A stretch of DNA of 23,959 bases from Reticulitermes lucifugus (Eukaryota > Arthropoda > Insecta > Blattodea > Rhinotermitidae). The notes under the pieces are model-generated. The model ran no database searches, had not been told where the DNA came from, and saw nothing but the letters and a program-made list of their open reading frames with translations. Made by a program: the position numbers and the translations under genes. Shown in pieces: positions 18,800 through 23,959 of the stretch (the stretch's first letter is position 1; the number at the start of each line of letters is the position of its first letter). Location: contig JAKCWW010005134.1 in NCBI GenBank assembly GCA_026260175.1, positions 13,729 to 37,687 on the forward strand, written 5' to 3'.

Positions 18800-19178
18800 A
18801 TATGTCTAGTTATGCTTGTTATAAAAGAATACTGTTGTTTAAGTCAACAGTGTAATATAGACAAGTCCATATGTGGTGTGCTACTGAAATAGTCCTTACG
18901 ATCCATGTTCATAAGGCTGTCATTACGTTATCAATCCCGGTAGAGTGTTTATTTTAACTGTTGTGTTTGCTATAACGCCGACGTGTTCTGCTATAGTCTG
19001 CCCTCTCTTATTGCTTCATGAACGTGTCCACCGCACAAACCGTAGCCTGGGAAAGCTACGTGTCTAACAGCAGGAAACGTAGAACATTTCCCATAAACGA
19101 TTGTTGATAACTTGAGTCACCAGTACCGAGACATATGATATCCGGCGACTTAACGTCAGTCGGAGGTTTGTGTGTGTG
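18800..19178. other. non-coding stretch, nothing recognised
   Basis: No coding region or shared repeat was found. A short CTGCTATAGTCTG-type region near 18985 has no partner. Confidence 0.45.
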
Positions 19179-19424
19179 CATGGGCGTCTTGGGAGGTGCA
19201 AGGGGGAGAAAATACCCCTCTAATATTTTTTATACCTAAGAATAGTTTTTTTTGGCTGCTCAGTTGAAGAGGAGCAAATAAAAAAATATAAATATTTCTA
19301 AACGATTATTGGGTGGTGTAAAAAAAAAGATGAAAACCCTGCGTTTTACGGGACGCAGATTAGAGGCATGATCGATTTTGCCCCCCTCCCCTCCTTCCAT
19401 GTTTTTAGCCAAGTTACGCCTATG
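19179..19424. mobile_element. MITE with CATRGGCGT termini
   Basis: The left end CATGGGCGTCTTGGG and the inverse of the right end, CATAGGCGTAACTTGGC, form terminal inverted repeats. Subterminal AAGGGGGAG on the left and its C-rich counterpart (TGCCCCCCTCCCCTCC) on the right extend the symmetry. Flanking TGTGTGTG (19171-19178) and TGTGTGGG (19425-19432) could be an 8 bp target duplication, suggesting hAT. However, the left flank is a TG run, so this is weak. At 246 bp it is non-coding. Confidence 0.55.
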
Positions 19425-19548
19425 TGTGTGGGTTCCTGAGGTTATTTCCAGTCAAATTTATAAACATGGGTCCAATTTCCAACGGTTACGGAATTGAGTA
19501 TTTCAAATTCATGATGATTTGAACAAACAGAAGTTTACTGAAAAATGA

Positions 19549-19788
19549 TTAACCCTTTGAAGACCGCCGTTCATCTAAGTTATATATAAAACTTTATTTC
19601 ATAATTCACAGAGAACACAGCCCATGTCTATTATAAAAATAGTTTGTTAATGGTGTTCAGGAAGACGTGCGGACTTTATTGCGAAAACCATATTTAACAG
19701 ATAAATACAGTGTATTGCCGAGAAAGCATATCTTCTGAATGTTACTGCGGGTGGTATGTGTAGTTACCATTGGGCCTTTTAAGGTTAA
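19549..19788. mobile_element. possible TTAA-bounded MITE (piggyBac-like)
   Basis: It is bounded by TTAA at 19549-19552 and 19785-19788. The left end TTAACCCTTTGAAGACC resembles piggyBac-type MITE termini. The inverse of the right end, TTAACCTTAAAAGGCCC, matches it at about half of the positions beyond TTAA. At 240 bp it has no coding capacity. Tentative. Confidence 0.3.
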
Positions 19789-19938
19789 TTTACTTTTCTG
19801 TTCAATAAATGCTCAAAATGTCCACGCATTGAACGTGTAACATTACGTCAGGTTTCACAATGATTCATTTGTCCTCTCTTGCAGCATATAAAATTCAATA
19901 AGTATTTCGTCATTGTTATTTCCTTTACGTTCTTACGT

Positions 19939-20103
19939 CAGGGGTGGACAAATCCCGGGCGCTAAGTCGCCCGGGCAATTGAATTTTGTGGTGTGGCGTC
20001 TAATATTTGTGGATTCTCAGTATGGAACTTGGTTCATGTCACCCTTCTGGCGCCCAGAAGTTTGAGATAGCTCCTAGATGATTGGGAAATGTGTGCACCC
20101 CTG
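19939..20103 (+). mobile_element. hAT-type MITE, copy 3 (best preserved)
   Basis: The left end CAGGGGTGGACAAATCCC and the right end ...GTGTGCACCCCTG are inverted repeats. Flanking 8-mers TCTTACGT (19931-19938) and TCTTACGC (20104-20111) agree at 7 of 8, a clear 8 bp target duplication. A perfect subterminal hairpin CCCGGGCG/CGCCCGGG (19954-19961 with 19968-19975, 6 nt loop) sits near the left end. Length is 165 bp. It is homologous along its length to 10536-10701. Confidence 0.85.
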
Positions 20104-20650
20104 TCTTACGCCATTTGTTTTCTCTCCCATGCGCTCCACTTACAACTTCCATGTTAATCTCATCGATTTAATCATCATAATGATAGGCAATAAAAGTATA
20201 CATAACACGAATTTTATATTTGTGATCGGTTTGATATAACAACCAATTAACTGTGGTAAATGTGAGGATAAGTATCATTACATGAGGTACGCCGTAAACA
20301 ATAATCTTCAGACATTGTTCAAAGTGCTGTAATTCACAAATGTGCATCTTACAAAATAAGATTCCGCTCTGTCCATTAACACTTTACAAAAAGGCTGTTT
20401 AAATAGTCTTTTAAGTGTCGGATCTTGCCCCAAGAAAACACACCGCATCAACGTTATAAGGATTAGTCGTCTAATAATGTTAGGGAAGAAACGTCTGTTG
20501 GTTCCTGAGCCAAAGAACAACAAGAACAAATTCTGCGAAATTTCGTCTATTCAATATAATTTTAATATAAATTTAATATAATTTATTATAATGAGTTGGC
20601 AGAAATAGTTACCATAACCCTATTAAGAATTAAGTAAATTTCACCATATA
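20104..20650. other. non-coding stretch, AT-rich
   Basis: Contains an AT-rich tract near 20553-20592 built from AATATAATTTTAATATAAATT-like steps. A 73-codon minus frame (20308-20529) has no recognisable features. Confidence 0.45.
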
Positions 20651-20890
20651 GCATGCCATCAAAGCACAGGTGAGGTGTAGAGGTATAGCTCTACCCATTC
20701 ACAGTCTTGGCTCTAAAAGGGTGTATTTGGTCAATGCGACGCTCTGGCCGCTTTACCCTCGGGAAAGACCCGGTACCTCTCGTATAGAAGGCTGGGTTGG
20801 GGCTCGATGCCGCTCTGTACGGGTACGGAAAATTTCTTCCACCCCGGAGTTCGAACTCAGGACCGTAGCGAGTCGCTATACTCGCAGCTA
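20651..20890 (-). repeat. tRNA-derived SINE, family S
   Basis: On the minus strand the head reads GCTGCGAGTATAGCGACTCGC (box A region, about 20868-20888) and CCTGAGTTCGAACTCCGG (box B region, 20844-20861). The body on + carries CTCTGGCCGCTTTACCCTCGGGAAAGACCCGG, and the tail TATAGCTCTACCCATTC, as in the other copies. The left boundary near GCATGCCATC is approximate. The 74-codon + frame across it is accidental. Confidence 0.7.
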
Positions 20891-20899
20891 TTAAAGATT

Positions 20900-21290
20900 A
20901 AAATTATTAATTTATAGAGAGAAATATCTTCGTACACTTCACTGTCATGGGCGTCTTCAGCGATTTTACTCCTTTCTGTCATCGGCAGCAAAATTGCAAT
21001 CCCGTTTACTGCATGTTCCGACCTGAAATATTGATTTATATTTGTATCATTAGCTAGGACGAAGGTGAAAAAACAAATATACCATTCTTCCATTCTTTGT
21101 AAGGCAGTTATGAAATCCATACCAGTTTCCTTTTCTTTTGTAGTTGCAAGTCTCTCCAAACGTTTGTATATCTGTCCCACATTTTGTACACCCCTGCTAA
21201 TAAGGATATTTCGTCAGGAACATAATGAACATGAATATCCCTCTCCATGTGACCCGTATTGATGAAATTATCACTGCGTGACTGCAGTGT
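20900..21290 (-). pseudogene. unrecognised protein-like stretch, possibly frameshifted
   Basis: On the minus strand a frame open from about 21289 reads SDNFINTGHMERDIHVHYV and then PDEISLLAGVYK. Near 21180 a second frame takes over with QIYKRLERLATTKEKETG, MDFITALQRMEEWY and later HAVNGIAILLPMTERSK, open to about 20857. The two halves together have a protein-like composition, including a charged, helix-prone segment (RLERLATTKEKE). If real, one frameshift joins them, and the downstream end runs into a SINE. I do not recognise the family. TATTTCAG near 21018 could be a splice acceptor. Chance remains a serious alternative. Confidence 0.2.
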
Positions 21291-21299
21291 TACTGATTA

Positions 21300-22320
21300 T
21301 ATAGACTATAGCAATGCTTTGATAGGGCCTCGTAAAATCGATACTTTGATGTACTTTGATACAGGGACTTGCACGTTGCTACGCAAACCAGAAAGATGTA
21401 CAGGGTCCCGAGTCTCATACAGACCCTTTGATATTTGCATAAAACAGGCATTGTCAGTTGCAGTAAGTTAATGTGTACGCGTAGCGCTAAATATAAAGAC
21501 GAAGAGCATGGACCTATATTTTCGCATTCTATTCGAAAATATTGAGGGGTACATGGAGCATCTAGCTCCTTTGAGCACAATCTTGAGAAGCTAATAGTCA
21601 GTGTGTCGGTCAATACATTCCTCAACTGTCATAGGTCACCAATAGCAAGAACCTGCCACTGGATATCTGTCGTAAAGTCTGTTGAACAACACCACACCTA
21701 GGTTCCCTTTGTTACGAGGGTTGCACAGACTACGTTTACGTGGCGCATAATTTCGGGACTAAAGAACGGGGCAAATTCTTCGTCGTGTGAGTATCATCTG
21801 TTTGCAGGGCTAAAGAAGTATCTGTGCTGCCACAGTTTTGTTTTAATGATAGTTACGAGATAGAAACAGTTGTGACACGAAGTTTGATAACACAGGGCAT
21901 AGATTGATGTCAACAGGGAATGGAAAAGCTCGTCCCGTGATATGCTGTCTCAACTGCAGTTGGGACTATGTGAAAAAGTGGCGGAATAGCAGTCAGTTAA
22001 ATGAGAATTTTTCATATTAGAGCTGAAAGCAAAGAACCCAAAATATATACATTGCAAACACATTTTCAGACAGACTCTCTTACTCTCCCCCATCCAACTA
22101 CAGCACATCAAAATCACTGTAGTAATTAGTCCTCCCTCTCAACAGAGAAGGCTCCTTTCCAGGGAAGGCAGATGCGTTTCTCTTCTCTACTGCGTCCACA
22201 CCGACCCTGTGGCTCCTGTTAATCGGCGGCTTGATCACTCACCTGCATTTAGTGCCGAGGTTAATAATCCTTTGAATTGTACCTCCGCTTTCCTATACGC
22301 CGTCGCGGTGTGGTTCCCAA
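21300..22320. other. non-coding stretch, nothing recognised
   Basis: A 111-codon minus frame (21290-21625) starts at a non-ATG-like position and has no recognisable domain. No dispersed repeat shared with the window was seen. Confidence 0.4.
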
Positions 22321-22321
22321 T

Positions 22322-22568
22322 TTAAGAAGGAAGGTTAACTGGATTGGTCACATCTTGCGTAGGAACTGTCTTTTAAAACAGGTTATTGAAGGAAAAATAT
22401 TAGGAAGAAGTGACGGGAAGACGAGAAAGAAGACGTAAGCAGCTACTGGATGATCTTAAGGAAACGAGAGGATACTGGAAATTGAAAGAGGAAGCACTAG
22501 ATCGCACTCTGTGCAGAACTCGCTTTGGAAGAGGCTATGGACCTGTCGTAAGACAAGCTAGGGTGTAA
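22322..22568 (+). pseudogene. LINE ORF2 C-terminus, second family, one frameshift
   Basis: From 22322 the + frame reads LRRKVNWIGHILRRNC and LLKQVIEGKILGRSDGKTR, then hits TAA at 22436. A frame change at about 22422 continues as RERRRKQLLDDLKETRGYWK, LKEEALDRTLCRTRF and GRGYGPVVRQARV, ending in TAA at 22566-22568. This is the C-terminal end of an insect LINE ORF2 type whose usual form is NWIGHILRRNCLLKHVIEGK...RRRKQLLDDLKE...FGRGYGPVVRQ. Only one frameshift and no other stop occur over about 80 codons, so this copy is younger than the LINE remnants at 3720 and 4960. A GAAT-type simple repeat follows within a few bases, as expected for a LINE 3' tail. Upstream ORF sequence is lost (5' truncation). 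A complete ORF2 would encode endonuclease and reverse transcriptase. Confidence 0.85.
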
Positions 22569-22597
22569 ATGAGTGAATGAATGAATGAATGAATAAG
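22569..22597 (+). repeat. (GAAT)n LINE tail
   Basis: GAGTGAATGAATGAATGAATGAATAA directly follows the LINE stop codon. A short tandem repeat tail in place of poly(A) is typical of some LINE clades and marks the 3' end of the insertion. Confidence 0.85.
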
Positions 22598-22656
22598 ATC
22601 TTTATCTCCCGTCAGAGTCTAAAATTCACATGTGTCTCTGAAAAAAATTGTTACAA

Positions 22657-22684
22657 TGTGTGATTTGAGGTTTTTATGGCGTTT
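22657..22684 (-). repeat. outer-end box of the foldback family, inverted
   Basis: GTGTGATTTGAGGTTTTTATGGCG is the inverse of the box at 3291-3317 (CGCTGCAAAAACCTCAAATCTCGCAC) and 2039-2064. Only about 25 bp are shared, and nothing of the palindrome arms follows. Confidence 0.45.
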
Positions 22685-22689
22685 TTATG

Positions 22690-23687
22690 AACGTTAATAT
22701 TCAATCGTGTAACGCCGTGTTTACTGTAAGAAACGTCGTTCACTTTTTACGATTCAACAGCGCGTCCAATTTTTAGACTACCCTGAATATGGAGAGAACA
22801 AGCTGCACGGCATCGTACCAAGAAGATTGCAATTAGCACTTCTGCTCTATTGTCTAGTGTTTGCACTCTTTGTGCAAGTATAGTCCCTGAATGTCATAAA
22901 GGAATGTGTTTTGCAAACCACCATTGTGTGCGCTTAGTGTCAAAGGCTACACAATGGGAATAGTACGACCTTTCACTAGCCTAAGTCGTAATCACATCCT
23001 GGCGGTACTGTAGCTCTACGTGAATTAAACTTCATTTCCGTGGCTCTGTAACCCTGGTTGTTGGCTGTAATGACAGGCTTAGTGTCCACATGTTCTCTGC
23101 ACACTGGCGAAGTTTCGTGCCTCAAGGAGTATCCATAATCAGTGACACAGGCAGTTGGCGGAAGAGTTCGGCCTGATATCAGCAGCTTCCGTTACATCCT
23201 ACACAAGAGCTCAGTGTCTCCGAAAATATTGCTGCCCACAATCGCGTATATATATGCTTGATGTACAAATATTTTTGGTTCTGGCCAAAATATGCCTTAT
23301 TATGACTGGAAGTTACACCTCACATTCTTCCACTCATTTGTTTCCCTTTATCACATCTCGTAATCATTCCAGGAGCAAGTAAGATATGATGCTCAGCTGC
23401 AGTATCAAAATCAACGAGTCTTTGAGTATTTGTGTAGGGCAATGTTTTGTGTCTCCTAAAGAGCAATCTGAAACACGAAGTGAAAACTTCTAATATATTT
23501 AAATACGGAAACAATTTACAGAATAGTTAAGTAAATAGCTGGATTTCCGTATTATGGGCATAGCCTACTCCTAAAATATATGCCGCAGATATGTTTGTAT
23601 TCCAGAATCTTCAGCAAAGAAGGCCAAGAGAAACTTGCATATTTATAATAATTCACCAATAAATGCACAATCTTGTATTTACACAGT
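22690..23687. other. non-coding stretch, nothing recognised
   Basis: No supportable gene. Overlapping frames on opposite strands at 23155-23382 and 23320-23514 show no known features. Confidence 0.45.
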
Positions 23688-23689
23688 TA

Positions 23690-23959
23690 CTAAGGTCGTT
23701 CAAATTTAAACGATAATACGTTTCTAAAAAAATTATTCACAACAAAATGGAAAAGTATCACACACCATTTTTCAATGTAGTCCCTGTTGACTGCCATACA
23801 CTTGTGCCAACGTTCTGGAAACTTCTTAATTCCAGTTTCAAAGAAGGTTTTCGGTTGCTTGTGTATCCAATTTTGCACAGCTGCAATGACCTCATAATTA
23901 TTCCGGAATCTCTTGCCTCCTAAAACCCTCTTCATTGGTCCAAACAAATGATAATCAGA
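23690..23959 (-). CDS. mariner-family transposase, C-terminal part (partial, runs off window)
   Basis: The minus-strand frame is open from the right edge to a TAG at 23690-23692. It begins SDYHLFGPMKRVLGGKRF and continues with AAVQNWIHKQPKTFF, GIKKFPERWHKC and NRDYIEKW. This is the C-terminal region of mariner transposases, the cut-and-paste enzymes that use a D,D34D triad and TA targets. The Asp of SDYHLF (23954-23956) is the expected third catalytic residue and is present; the first two lie outside the window. Family members usually stop soon after the (D/G)DY(V/I/F)EK motif. Here the frame continues about 24 further codons to the element end, which may reflect a lost stop. The left terminus reads CTAAGGTCGTTCAAATTT, close to the CGAGGGTCGTTCAAAAAG-type mariner termini, and is preceded by TA (23688-23689). 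No frameshift is visible in the part present. Confidence 0.85.
   Translation of the reverse strand, partial: SDYHLFGPMKRVLGGKRFRNNYEVIAAVQNWIHKQPKTFFETGIKKFPERWHKCMAVNRDYIEKWCVILFHFVVNNFFRNVLSFKFERP

Overview
This window looks like non-coding DNA from an AT-rich animal genome. The repertoire suggests an arthropod, most plausibly a hemimetabolous insect (cockroach, termite or stick-insect-like), because the LINE tails, SINE heads and MITEs resemble families I associate with such genomes. That placement is inference from remembered family resemblance. I find no intact host gene, no rRNA or functional tRNA gene, and no bacterial-style organisation. Open frames are short, and most cross repeat boundaries.

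Layout. The left part (1-3320) holds the 3' end of one SINE, a tRNA-headed SINE, an AT microsatellite, a long palindrome (942-1140) and two further members or fragments of its family (1998-2066, 3138-3318). The next part (3720-8340) is a retroelement graveyard: a decayed LINE ORF2 tail on + (3720-4140), one on - (4960-5215), five copies of one tRNA-derived SINE family, and the first copy of a ~505 bp non-autonomous element (6823-7326). The middle (8340-15860) is mostly featureless. It contains a 50 bp minisatellite, a hAT-type MITE with target duplications, a 165 bp assembly gap (11019-11183), a SINE-like composite and a three-unit 134 bp tandem repeat with a conserved core.

The right part (15860-23959) is repeat-dense. 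It has two more SINEs, the second copy of the ~505 bp element split by a nested SINE with an 11 bp target duplication, and a cluster of small terminal-inverted-repeat elements (18649-20103). It also has a second LINE family's ORF2 C-terminus with a GAAT-type tail, and the C-terminal part of a mariner-family transposase running off the right edge on the minus strand.

How the parts relate. The story is mobile-element history rather than gene cooperation. Autonomous families are represented by two LINE tails and mariner. Non-autonomous passengers are represented by SINEs and MITEs. The nested insertion gives a relative age order. The least explained structures are the 134 bp tandem repeat with its uneven conservation, the palindromic family carrying a hairpin followed by CGAAACGTCG, and a minus-strand protein-like stretch near 20900-21290 that I do not recognise.
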